A DNA stretch of 64,000 nt from Nocardia acidivorans NBRC 108247 (GTDB taxonomy: Bacteria; Actinomycetota; Actinomycetes; Mycobacteriales; Mycobacteriaceae): assembly GCF_001625085.1 (NCBI RefSeq), contig NZ_BDAW01000016.1:1-64000 (forward strand), in the 5' to 3' direction. A program made the translations under genes and the position numbers. Below are positions 1 to 7,580 of this stretch, one piece after another (positions within the stretch are counted from its first letter, which is position 1; every line of letters begins with the position of its first letter). Below the pieces are notes generated by a model. It searched no databases. It saw only the letters and a program-made list of their open reading frames with translations, and was not told where the DNA came from.

Positions 1-960
1 GCCCGGCGCGCCCGGCGCGCCCGGGGGTGGTCCGTTCGGGTGCTGGCGATCATCGCGCTGATCGTTCTTGTCGTTCATCTTCTCGACCAGCTGCAGTGCC
101 GAGGGCAGCAGGCTGGCACCCAGCATGGGAATCATCATGAGTGCCTGCATGATTCCGGATCCGCCGCTGTCACCGCCACCGCCGCTGGCACCGGGCTGCT
201 GCTGTCCGCCGTTACCCCCACCGCCGGGATTCCCGCCAGCGCCACCGCCGGACATGCGCAGGTTGTCCTCGGCGACCTTGCTGACCCGCTTGTATACCTC
301 CTCGATCGTCTTCGCGATCATGTCCATGAGGCTCACTTCGTCGGCGGGTTGTAATTTGGCCGCGGTCTTTCTGCTCAGCGCGGCAACCAGATCGGCGATC
401 AGGTGTTTGATCGCGGTGAGAGTGAGGTCCTTGTCGGCCGACATCACATTGGCGACGTCGAGCACCTTGTCATCCATGGTTAGCAGCGATGCCTGGCGGG
501 CCTCGACCGCGGCGAGCGTCTTCTGATACACCTCGGAGGCATTGCCCTCGCCGAGGCTCTTGTAGACGACGGTCGTCAGCAGATCGTCGACTCGGGGCGG
601 CGGGAAGGTCGTTCCACGGCCGAGCAGATCGACCGCGGTCTGGAGAGCGGCCTCGGCCATGGCGATGAAGCTCTTGAGTGCCGGCGACGCGCCGGAGGGG
701 ACGGGAAGTCGAGGAATCGTCCAGTAGTGCTTGCCGATACTCGATGGCCGCGAATCCCCGCCGGTTTTGGCGGGGAGCGTACGAGCGCCTTGCGCCGCTG
801 CGGCCGGGGCCGTTCCGGAGGGAGCGACGCCGGCGTGCGTCACTTCGGCGGGAAGCGTTCGGGCGTTGTCCGTTCCTCCCGGCAAGGCGAAGATGTCCGC
901 CGGGTCGGCCGTGGTCCCCGCGTCGGTCGTGTCCGCCATGAACGTCGCATCCGTTGTCAT
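1..960 (-). CDS. ESX-flank Gly/Pro-rich protein, 3' end cut by window edge
   Basis: The gene reads leftward and runs off the window, so only the first 320 codons are seen. The ATG is preceded by a good ribosome site (GGGAGG). The first 65 residues are Ala/Thr-rich and disordered. A helical region follows (about residues 85-235, rich in Leu, Ala and charged residues), then a Gly/Pro/Gln tract, a hydrophobic stretch of Met, Leu and Ala, a charged segment with Asp, Asn and Lys, and a tail of Gly-Ala-Pro repeats at the edge. The helical part faintly resembles DUF4226-type helical regions of mycobacterial ESX-linked proteins, but this is not firm. It is transcribed away from an NlpC/P60 gene and has a TTCCC-N6-GGGAA site 47 bp upstream. 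It is probably a secreted or ESX-associated protein; the exact role is unknown. Confidence 0.7.
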   Translation of the reverse strand, partial: MTTDATFMADTTDAGTTADPADIFALPGGTDNARTLPAEVTHAGVAPSGTAPAAAAQGARTLPAKTGGDSRPSSIGKHYWTIPRLPVPSGASPALKSFIAMAEAALQTAVDLLGRGTTFPPPRVDDLLTTVVYKSLGEGNASEVYQKTLAAVEARQASLLTMDDKVLDVANVMSADKDLTLTAIKHLIADLVAALSRKTAAKLQPADEVSLMDMIAKTIEEVYKRVSKVAEDNLRMSGGGAGGNPGGGGNGGQQQPGASGGGGDSGGSGIMQALMMIPMLGASLLPSALQLVEKMNDKNDQRDDRQHPNGPPPGAPGAPG

Positions 961-1006
961 CGCCGCCGGCACCCGCCTCCCTGTTGATCTGACTCATTGT
1001 CCGGTG

Positions 1007-1022
1007 TTCCCCGAGATGGGAA
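1007..1022. promoter_or_regulatory. TTCCC-N6-GGGAA palindrome (exact copy 1)
   Basis: The sequence is TTCCC, CGAGAT, GGGAA. It lies in the 200-bp divergent region between the minus-strand gene starting at 960 (47 bp away) and the plus-strand NlpC/P60 gene. A second inverted repeat (GCTGCCC and GGGCAGC, 10-base spacer) lies at 1083-1106 in the same gap. The palindrome belongs to a family repeated across the window in front of secretion, toxin and peptide genes. Confidence 0.7.
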
Positions 1023-1161
1023 GGCGCGCGGCTGCCGGTCATGCATAGTCGAAGGACGGCTACGGCCGATCCGCGAACGCGTGCTGCCCGGAAACAGCTG
1101 GGCAGCATGGCAATCGGGAATATGACGAACGCTCGGTGAGGCACGAAGGCGGGTGACGCGA

Positions 1162-2085
1162 ATGGCGACGGTTCTGGCCGATGACCTGAGCGGTGTGCTG
1201 AAGTCATTGCTCGGCTTGTATGGAGCGGGCGCGCCTGCTCCGGTACAGGTGTCGAGAATGGGTGTGCTCGAACGAGATATGAGTGAGGGTGTGGGAGTCG
1301 CGGTGGCCGCCTACACCGGCGCGCGCGGTATGCACGTATCGATCGCGGATGCGCACGAGGGCAAGGACGGTGTGGTGCGCAAGGCGGTCGCGGTGTCCGG
1401 GGGCAATACCGCCGACGGTCGCAATCACCTGACCCATCAGATCTCCGATCTGCAATCGCGCCTCCAAGCGATCGCCGGGATCGGCGATACCCGATTCAGC
1501 GGCCCGGCCCTGCTGGACGCGGTGCACACCACCATAACCAAGGCCACCCAGCAGGTCGACCGGGATACGCTCGCCGCGCACAAGCTCGCCGCCCAGATCA
1601 TGCCGCCCGCCACACCCAAGGCCATAACCAATTGGTCGGATTCGCCCAGACGTCGACGGCCCCGATTACGCACCCGGCGGCGCACGCGAATTCCCGGGGA
1701 CGGCACCGCGGGCAGCAATGCCGTTCTCGCGGCGCGCAATTGGCTCGGCACCCGGTATGTCTGGGGCGGCGGTGGCGCGGGTGGCCCCAGCGGTGGCGGC
1801 TTCGACTGCTCAGGTCTGACCCAGTACGCCATCGCGCAGGCTTCGCAGGGCCAGGTGATCCTGCCGCGCACCACCTATGAGCAGATCCACAGTGGTGTCC
1901 GCGTTCCGGTCTCGGAAGCCCGGCCCGGTGATCTGGTCTTCCCCGCCGGGTCCTTCAGCTCCCGCGGCCCCGAACACGTGCAGTTGGCCGCCGGGAACGG
2001 CATGGTCATCGAGGCGCCCTACTCGGGGTCGACGGTCAAGTGGTCGCGCATGTCGAGCCAGGCCATAGTCGTTCGCGTGCTCTGA
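1162..2085 (+). CDS. NlpC/P60 peptidoglycan hydrolase with helical N-terminal region
   Basis: The C-terminal 120 residues are an NlpC/P60 cysteine peptidase. The catalytic Cys sits in FDCSGLTQYA and the His in the PEHVQ motif, after the usual LGTRYVWGG entry motif and the RPGDLVF turn. Such enzymes cut D-glutamyl-meso-diaminopimelate bonds in wall peptides. The N-terminal 150 residues form a helical, DUF4226-like region without a signal peptide, which fits export by type VII secretion rather than Sec. A basic Arg-rich linker joins the two. I chose ATG 1162 because AAGGCGG lies at a proper distance; GTG 1153 is an alternative start. It lies 17 bp upstream of a WXG-like gene, suggesting an operon. 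The role in wall remodelling around the secretion system is inferred. Confidence 0.85.
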   Translation: MATVLADDLSGVLKSLLGLYGAGAPAPVQVSRMGVLERDMSEGVGVAVAAYTGARGMHVSIADAHEGKDGVVRKAVAVSGGNTADGRNHLTHQISDLQSRLQAIAGIGDTRFSGPALLDAVHTTITKATQQVDRDTLAAHKLAAQIMPPATPKAITNWSDSPRRRRPRLRTRRRTRIPGDGTAGSNAVLAARNWLGTRYVWGGGGAGGPSGGGFDCSGLTQYAIAQASQGQVILPRTTYEQIHSGVRVPVSEARPGDLVFPAGSFSSRGPEHVQLAAGNGMVIEAPYSGSTVKWSRMSSQAIVVRVL

Positions 2086-2102
2086 ACCGGGGGTAGCCGG
2101 AC

Positions 2103-3851
2103 ATGGCCATCGAAATACCACACGAGGTGGCGCTGTTCCTCAATTTCGCGGGCGTGCCGTACCCCGATATCAATGAGGATCAGGTCCGCGAATTGGCCAC
2201 GCACGTGGGGAATTTCGCCGCGAAGGTGCGCGGCACCCACGAGGCCGCGACCGGCGCGATCAAGGAGATGAACGGGGTCTGGTCCGGCTACTCCTATGAG
2301 CAGCTGCTCACGGTCTGGGCCCGCATGAGCGTGACCCATATGGCCGAACTCGATCGCGCCTGCAAGGTCGTGGCGGCGGCGTTGAACGCCGCCGCCGAGG
2401 TGATCGTCGTGACCAAGGTGGCGGTGCTGTCCGAACTCGCCGCCATGGCCTCGACATACCTCGCCGCCATGGCGGGCACCTTCGCCACCGGCGGACTCTC
2501 CGCGGTGGCGGCGCAGTCGCTACCCGTGATGGCGAACAAGCTGCTGTCGGTCATGGAACAGGCGCTGATCGCCTACATTCTCGCCGAGGTGCTCGGCAAG
2601 GCGATCGAACCGCTCAGCCACATCATCGAGCGCATGGTGAGCGGCGCGTTGCGCCACGCGGTGGTGGACATGCTGGATCTGCCCTCGGCGCCGAGCAGTT
2701 CGGCGGCGCTGCCCATGCGGATCGAACCGGATGAGGTGCTGCGCTACGCGGATCTCCTGGACGCCTATGCGGACCAGATGCTCTCGCACGCACAGGATTT
2801 CGCGAACAAGGTGGGCGGACTGGATTTCACCACCGAGAGCGGCCGGAACCTCGGCGACCGCCCGAGCGGTCCCGCGCATAACCCGCCGCCGGACGAGCCC
2901 ACCGCAGCGTCCGCCGGGCCGCCGCCCGCGACCGATCCGGCGGATCACCCGATTCCAGCCGAAGACATTCCAGCCCGGCGGAATTCACCGCCCCCCGCAC
3001 TTCCGGCGGTGTTCACGGGCGGACCGGACAGGACGGCTGCGAGCTCGGTCTCACCCTCCGGTCCGACTTCGCCGCGCCGCGGTATGGATTCGGCAGCGCC
3101 TGCCACTTCGGCTGGATCGGCTGCGAATGCCGCCGTGCCCGCGGCGAATTCGACCGGACAGGGCGAGAATTCGGCGGCGTCTCGGGTGAGCGCGACACCG
3201 TGGCGCGAGAACTCCGGGATGCGGCGGGAAGCCCCGGCCGCCGAATCGGTTCGGGGCGGCAGCGCGCGCGTCGAACGCACGGCGGCCGCGCCGCGAACCT
3301 CCGAACGCACCGAGACTCCCACCGTGGCAGTGCCTTCCGAATCGGACCGGGTCTCCGAGCCTGCCGCCACCGGTCCACTCCACACCACCCGGGAGCGATC
3401 CGGGCTGGACGCCGGTCTCACCGCCGACGCGGCGGTGTCGAGCGGTAGCGACCGCGAATCCACCGCACGGCAGCCGGATCCGAGGGAATCGGGAGGTTCG
3501 GCGGGTGCCCATCCGAGCGCCAGCCCGTGGCGCGGCGGTCCCGCACGACGCAGGGGGTCCCGGCGAGCGGCCGATGCTCCACGCGAGCCGCGTACCCCCG
3601 CGGTCCGGGACCCGCGAACACCTGAGCGCGGCGTTGTTCCGGCACCGGAGCGCGGTGTCACCTCGACGCCCTGGTCGAAACGTGTCCGCGAGTCAGACAC
3701 CGCGGCAAAGGTTTTCGCCCCGCAGACATCCTCGCTCATCCGGCGGGTTCGCGCGCCGCATCCGGTGCGGGAGGACGAGGCGGGGCGCGAGAATCCGGCG
3801 GGTTCCCCGGTCGACCCGGTGATCACCCCATCCGATCCGAAGCGTCGCTGA
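2103..3851 (+). CDS. WXG100-like long secreted protein with disordered tail
   Basis: The first 230 residues are helical with a VWSG turn near residue 60, typical of WXG100-superfamily N-termini, followed by long Ala/Val/Leu helices. From about residue 245 to 582 the protein is low-complexity Pro/Ser/Ala/Arg and probably disordered, with repeated SxTPW or SATPW motifs. There is no recognisable toxin domain at the C-terminus. It follows the NlpC/P60 gene directly and probably shares its transcript. The architecture resembles ESX-linked EspA/EspE/EspB-like or polymorphic-effector leader proteins. Export by the neighbouring T7SS is inferred; the function is unknown. Its long tail has long antisense open frames caused by the GC-rich codon pattern; these are not genes. 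Confidence 0.8.
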   Translation: MAIEIPHEVALFLNFAGVPYPDINEDQVRELATHVGNFAAKVRGTHEAATGAIKEMNGVWSGYSYEQLLTVWARMSVTHMAELDRACKVVAAALNAAAEVIVVTKVAVLSELAAMASTYLAAMAGTFATGGLSAVAAQSLPVMANKLLSVMEQALIAYILAEVLGKAIEPLSHIIERMVSGALRHAVVDMLDLPSAPSSSAALPMRIEPDEVLRYADLLDAYADQMLSHAQDFANKVGGLDFTTESGRNLGDRPSGPAHNPPPDEPTAASAGPPPATDPADHPIPAEDIPARRNSPPPALPAVFTGGPDRTAASSVSPSGPTSPRRGMDSAAPATSAGSAANAAVPAANSTGQGENSAASRVSATPWRENSGMRREAPAAESVRGGSARVERTAAAPRTSERTETPTVAVPSESDRVSEPAATGPLHTTRERSGLDAGLTADAAVSSGSDRESTARQPDPRESGGSAGAHPSASPWRGGPARRRGSRRAADAPREPRTPAVRDPRTPERGVVPAPERGVTSTPWSKRVRESDTAAKVFAPQTSSLIRRVRAPHPVREDEAGRENPAGSPVDPVITPSDPKRR

Positions 3852-3885
3852 TCCGAGGAAGGGGACGATCGCTGACCGGTCGGCG

Positions 3886-5199
3886 CTATGCGCGCCCCGT
3901 GCCGTCGTCTACTCCGGACCCTTGCCGGGAAACCCTGGCAATCCAGTTTCCGGAGCTCGGCGGGGTGGGGTCCGCGGGCACCGACGCGGATGATTTGGGT
4001 GCGGTCAGCCGCCGCGCCCGCCGCGCCAGCAGCGCCATCGCCACCACCAGCACCCATCCCGCCGTGTGCGGACCCAGGATCGAGACCAGTACACCTGAGC
4101 ACAGCGCACCCGCCGCCGTCCCACCGTGCGAGATGAGCTTGCTGGCTCCGAAGATTCGGCCGATCAGCTCCTGCGGGTAGACCCGCACTCGATAGAGGGT
4201 CAGCGGAACATTGACCATCGTCCCAACGAAGCCGACTGCCATCCAGCACAGGCCCAGGACAATGGGATTCGAGGTGACGGCGATCGGCACCGCCAACAAG
4301 GTCCAGGCCCACAGCGAGGCCGTGAGCACGATCTGGGGGTTGAGCCGATTGCCGAGCCTGGCCGCGGGCACCGCACTCAGTAGGCCGCCCACGCCGGTGG
4401 CCCCGAGTACCACCCCGACGGTCCACGTGGGTTGATCGCTCTGCTTGATCGACAGCGTGATCACCAGGATGAGGACCTGGATGATCGCGTTGGACGCGCC
4501 GAGCGTGATCGCGGCGTTCCGCCCGAACGGATCCGACCCGAGGTGCCGCATGCCGACCCGGACCTGATCCCAATCCCAGATGCTCGCGCTTTTCGCCGGA
4601 ACGGGCTCGGGTGGCGTCTGCGCCCGAGAGCGAATTCTGGACAGGGTCCACAGACAGTAGAGGTAGGAGGCGGCGTTGGCCAGAAACGGCAGCCCACGTG
4701 CGATGCCGAGCAGTGCCGCGCCGAGCGTGCGGCCCATCATATTGGCGATCGGCTGTTCGGCCTCCAGGAAGGCGAACGCCGCGGGGCGCTCCGCCTCGGT
4801 GATGACGTCCCGAACCAGCACCAGCTCAGCGGTATTGAAGAAAACGTAGGCCGTACCTTCGGTGAAGGCGGCCACCGCGAGGAAGAAGGCCAGACCCGGT
4901 GGACGCGCGAAGATCACCACGGCCGCCAGCAGGGTTGCCGCCAATCCCATCCGCTGGCACAGCACCAGGGTTTGCCTGCGATCCCACAGGTCCGCCGCGA
5001 CGCCCGCTGGAATTTCGAACACCAGCCCCGGTGCGGCGATGGCGAAGGCCACCAGACTCGCCGCGATCGGCGAATCGGTGAGAATGAGCGCCAGTAGCGG
5101 ATAGGCGATGCGCGCGCCCTGCAGGCCGACGTGCGACAGGGCGTTGCCGGACCACAGCAGCAGGAAGTCCCGGTTTCGCAGGACGGTCGCTCCAGGCAT
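3886..5199 (-). CDS. Major facilitator superfamily exporter
   Basis: The 437-residue protein has about 12 hydrophobic segments. The N-terminus (NRDFLLLWSGNALSHVG) and the following helices match the EntS/multidrug-efflux type of MFS, with the cytoplasmic loop DLWDRRQTL between helices 2 and 3. It probably exports a small molecule by proton antiport; the substrate cannot be read from sequence. The tail (about 35 residues, Pro/Ser-rich) is cytoplasmic and poorly conserved in such proteins. It converges on the preceding WXG-like gene with a 34-bp gap and is followed upstream by a small membrane protein on the same strand, 39 bp away. Confidence 0.85.
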   Translation of the reverse strand: MPGATVLRNRDFLLLWSGNALSHVGLQGARIAYPLLALILTDSPIAASLVAFAIAAPGLVFEIPAGVAADLWDRRQTLVLCQRMGLAATLLAAVVIFARPPGLAFFLAVAAFTEGTAYVFFNTAELVLVRDVITEAERPAAFAFLEAEQPIANMMGRTLGAALLGIARGLPFLANAASYLYCLWTLSRIRSRAQTPPEPVPAKSASIWDWDQVRVGMRHLGSDPFGRNAAITLGASNAIIQVLILVITLSIKQSDQPTWTVGVVLGATGVGGLLSAVPAARLGNRLNPQIVLTASLWAWTLLAVPIAVTSNPIVLGLCWMAVGFVGTMVNVPLTLYRVRVYPQELIGRIFGASKLISHGGTAAGALCSGVLVSILGPHTAGWVLVVAMALLARRARRLTAPKSSASVPADPTPPSSGNWIARVSRQGSGVDDGTGRA

Positions 5200-5238
5200 T
5201 CGGAATCGCTTCTCCGGGAATCGAATTGGATCGGACCG

Positions 5239-5916
5239 CTAGAGAATTCGGGCGGCGACCGCTGTGATCAGACGTGCCAGGCCGCGCCGGGCCCGCAGGA
5301 CGGCGATGGAGGCCGAGACGACGGTGATGCTGAGCGCGATCAATGCCAGCGGCGTCAGTTCCGTGGGATTGAGCTTGGACTCCTTGCCCGGCCAGGGATA
5401 GTTGGTGGTGCCGCGCAGTGCGCTGACCGCCATTCCCACCTGGGTGCTCAGATCCCCGTTCATCGACAGCGCCAGGCCCACTTGCGGAATGGCGGCGTTG
5501 AGGGTGTACACGTCCATCGCCACCAGTACCGCTACGGCGGATGCCGCTACCGCGGTGAGGGTTTCGGTCGTCGCGCCGCGGTGCCGACTGGCCCGGATCG
5601 CCGCGACCACGGTGACGAGAATGGCGACGGTGGCGAGCACGGCCCAGACACTGCTGACGTCGGGCCCGGGCGGCGTGGAGTGGGACCACAGGTTGATATG
5701 TCTGGTCGTGCGCCGGAAACGCCCGAAGCCGTTCAGGGTCCCCGTGCCGTCCCAGCCGTACGCTCGCAGCCACGGCTTGAACATCATGTACAGCACTGCC
5801 GAATTCGCCAGCGCTACTGCGAGATACGGCCAGCCTTCGCTGAGTGGCCGGGTCCCGGTGCGCTGCGGATCGTGCTCGTGGTGAGCCCCGGCCGGCGACG
5901 GTGTCGATTGCACCAT
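5239..5916 (-). CDS. Four- to five-helix membrane protein, unknown
   Basis: The 225 residues contain hydrophobic segments near residues 28-47, 90-108, 120-140 and 190-210, with an extracytoplasmic loop between. The N-terminal 25 residues are His/Pro-rich. I do not recognise the family. The Pro-Trp-Pro-Gly motif before a Lys-rich loop and the Trp/Gly-rich first loop recall small membrane proteins found near Nocardia and Rhodococcus ESX genes. It sits between a 110-residue protein (34 bp upstream) and the MFS exporter (39 bp downstream), likely as one operon. Confidence 0.7.
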   Translation of the reverse strand: MVQSTPSPAGAHHEHDPQRTGTRPLSEGWPYLAVALANSAVLYMMFKPWLRAYGWDGTGTLNGFGRFRRTTRHINLWSHSTPPGPDVSSVWAVLATVAILVTVVAAIRASRHRGATTETLTAVAASAVAVLVAMDVYTLNAAIPQVGLALSMNGDLSTQVGMAVSALRGTTNYPWPGKESKLNPTELTPLALIALSITVVSASIAVLRARRGLARLITAVAARIL

Positions 5917-5949
5917 CGGTCCAACCTAAGGCGTGCCGACGTGCCGGTG

Positions 5950-6282
5950 TCACCACCGCTGGGGAGAACAGGAGCCCTGTTGCCCGGCGGGCGTGGAGCT
6001 TTCGTCCACTATTCGGCAGTAGCTCAGCAGGAACGGGCGCAACAGGGCGCGCATGAAGGCGGGGCCGTCGGCGGCGGTCACCGGCGGTGCGGTCGCCGGT
6101 GTTTCGATGCCTTCGCGGTACCAGTGCAGCGCCAGCGGACAGGAGCTGCCGTTGCACAGCCTGAGTTCGACCGAACCCTCTGCGTTGAGCCGGAATTCAG
6201 CGACGCGATACCACTGGTTCAACCCCAGTTCGTAGATCGAGACCAGGGTGGGAACGCGTGCGGCGGGATGTGCCGTGATCAT
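5950..6282 (-). CDS. Small conserved-looking protein, unknown
   Basis: This 110-residue protein has no signal peptide or membrane helix. It contains a Cys pair in the LRLCNGSSCPLAL segment and further Cys at positions near 90 and 105, so it may bind metal or form a disulfide. The start is supported by GAGGAAATCAA directly before ATG. It is the first gene of a three-gene minus-strand group (this, a membrane protein, an MFS exporter). A TTCCC-N6-GGGAA palindrome lies 65 bp upstream of its start. No family assigned. Confidence 0.6.
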   Translation of the reverse strand: MITAHPAARVPTLVSIYELGLNQWYRVAEFRLNAEGSVELRLCNGSSCPLALHWYREGIETPATAPPVTAADGPAFMRALLRPFLLSYCRIVDESSTPAGQQGSCSPQRW

Positions 6283-6346
6283 TTGATTTCCTCACTCCCC
6301 CTCCGCCATTGGATCCCCGAGCAGCTGCTGACGGCCAATGCGCCGC

Positions 6347-6362
6347 TTCCCCGGCGTGGGAA
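6347..6362. promoter_or_regulatory. TTCCC-N6-GGGAA palindrome (exact copy 2)
   Basis: The spacer is CGGCGT. The 384-bp divergent gap between 6282 and 6667 otherwise shows no gene. The palindrome is 65 bp upstream of the minus-strand start and about 300 bp from the plus-strand start, so it more likely serves the minus-strand group. Confidence 0.7.
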
Positions 6363-6666
6363 GTTGCCGACTGCGCCGTGTCCCGCATCCTCGGATCGTG
6401 GATGGGCACCGCCATACGGCCGAAGTGGCGCGAATTGGCCCGCAGCTGACGCTTTCTGGTACCTGGAGACCGGTCGTTTCGGCCGTAGAGTCGATGCACA
6501 CTTCGCCGACGGGTTCGGAAATGAGCCCGGGATCACACGGCGCCTCGATCTGGAATCACTCGGCTCGGAGATTCGATGACGTTAATCAGCACGACCCGGA
6601 TTCGGCAGACCGCCCTGCCGGTCGATCGACACCGTCGTTCGACGCCCACGGGAGAGGTCGGGTGCC

Positions 6667-7215
6667 ATGCTGATTCACAGTAGCCGTTGCCGCACATACG
6701 AATACGCGGTCACCGGACCGTCGGCCTGCGCCGTCGGGGTGGCCGAGGATGAGGTCGGCAAACCGCATCGATTCACCGAATGCCTGGTCGTATCGATCGC
6801 GCTCGAACATGGCGATCTGGTGCTCGGCGCCGCGGCAGCCAAGATCATCCGCAAGCTCGTCGCCCGCACCGAGGCGGCGTCGGTGATCATCGACGGCTAC
6901 CTTCGCCCGCCCACACCGGGGGAGCGCACCGCGGGGGCCACCGATTTGCTCTCCGATCTCGCCGATTCGCTCGATCTGCTCGCCGAGGTCACCGAACGGC
7001 TGACGCACGGCGGCGAGAACGTCCACACGCTGCCCTTCGGCTGGCGCACGCGGGCGCGGGCCCGGGTGTCCGAGGGCTCGCATACCCGGCACGATATTCG
7101 GCTGAACGCGGGCGATCCCGGTACCGGCGGCGGGGTGGTCGCGGTGCTGGATGTTCCGGCGGCACAGCGCTTTCACGCGATGAGCGCTCCGGATTTCAGC
7201 CCGACCTGCGCCTGA
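6667..7215 (+). CDS. Stand-alone threonyl-tRNA synthetase editing-domain protein
   Basis: The 182-residue protein matches the pattern of the archaeal-type ThrRS N-terminal editing domain (Pfam tRNA-Thr_ED), a D-aminoacyl-tRNA-deacylase fold. The start MLIHSSRCRTYEY aligns with the LIHSDYIEYE start of archaeal ThrRS. ECLVVSIALE matches the conserved ECLVAF strand, and LPFGWR followed by a His matches the PFGWY...H end. In archaea the domain hydrolyses Ser-tRNA(Thr). Here no synthetase body is attached, so it may be a trans-editing factor or a derived hydrolase acting elsewhere. It lies just before the T7SS genes but is separated from eccA by a strong hairpin and about 365 bp, so it is probably a separate unit. 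Confidence 0.72.
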   Translation: MLIHSSRCRTYEYAVTGPSACAVGVAEDEVGKPHRFTECLVVSIALEHGDLVLGAAAAKIIRKLVARTEAASVIIDGYLRPPTPGERTAGATDLLSDLADSLDLLAEVTERLTHGGENVHTLPFGWRTRARARVSEGSHTRHDIRLNAGDPGTGGGVVAVLDVPAAQRFHAMSAPDFSPTCA

Positions 7216-7227
7216 GGGATTCCGGAG

Positions 7228-7256
7228 CGGCCGGTGGTGTCCCACGCCACCGGCCG
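7228..7256 (+). terminator. Hairpin terminator after the editing-domain gene
   Basis: There are 10-bp perfect arms (CGGCCGGTGG and its complement) around a 9-base loop, starting 12 bp after the stop codon. There is no T-run, as is common in high-GC actinomycetes. It isolates the upstream gene from the eccA promoter region. Confidence 0.6.
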
Positions 7257-7381
7257 TCCGTGGATCTGGTTGTCGTGGGGAGGGGATCGACAAACCATGT
7301 CCGGGGGCGGCTGGCATACCGGATCGCGGAATCCAGCCGCAGAATCGAGACCACCCGATGAGGGGCAAGGTGGCACCGATC

Positions 7382-7409
7382 CTTTGTGCCGTCAATCAAC
7401 GGCACAACG
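7382..7409. promoter_or_regulatory. GTGCCGT-N6-ACGGCAC palindrome upstream of eccA
   Basis: The core TTGTGCCGT-N6-ACGGCACAA (7384-7407) is a perfect inverted repeat. It matches the 28-bp palindromes before gdh (27011), the permease (34040) and other genes in this window. It lies 171 bp upstream of the chosen eccA start, ahead of two TTCCC-type sites. Confidence 0.65.
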
Positions 7410-7448
7410 AATATTGGCATATTTGAACGAAGGCTGGATAGCGCCCGA

Positions 7449-7517
7449 TTCCCCGTGCTGGGAAGCCGATGCTTGGGCCCGGGGCAAACGCCGCACGGCT
7501 ATTCCCAGCGATGGGAA
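7449..7517 (+). promoter_or_regulatory. Two TTCCC-N6-GGGAA palindromes before eccA (copies 3 and 4)
   Basis: Exact copies lie at 7449-7464 (spacer CGTGCT) and 7502-7517 (spacer AGCGAT), with start-to-start spacing of 53 bp, about five helical turns. The second ends 63 bp before the TTG start of eccA. A TACCCT hexamer that could act as a -10 begins 23 bases after it. Confidence 0.72.
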
Positions 7518-7580
7518 ATGCGAGAGCGGGTCTCGCCTCTACCCTTCGTGCAGACGAGATCGGTGGAAGGGAAGTCCGAG

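Noticed and set aside
470..1207. 245-codon minus-strand frame with an Arg-rich translation
   Set aside because: Another minus-strand frame in the same place has a good ribosome site and a normal amino-acid composition (the gene ending off the left edge).
2945..4651. Long minus-strand open frame over the tail of the WXG-like gene
   Set aside because: The opposite strand has a clear start, ribosome context and a WXG domain; the minus frame reads into the antisense of disordered codons and across the MFS gene in a wrong frame.
7216..7580. IdeR or Zur box expected for an ESX-3-like promoter
   Set aside because: No 19-bp TTAGGTTAGGCTAACCTAA-like or Zur-like sequence was seen; other palindromes occupy the region.
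7386..7580. Longer N-terminus of EccA (65 extra codons)
   Set aside because: The extra codons contain two palindromic operator copies and part of the GTGCCG site, give non-conserved sequence and lack a ribosome site; TTG 7581 fits the family length.
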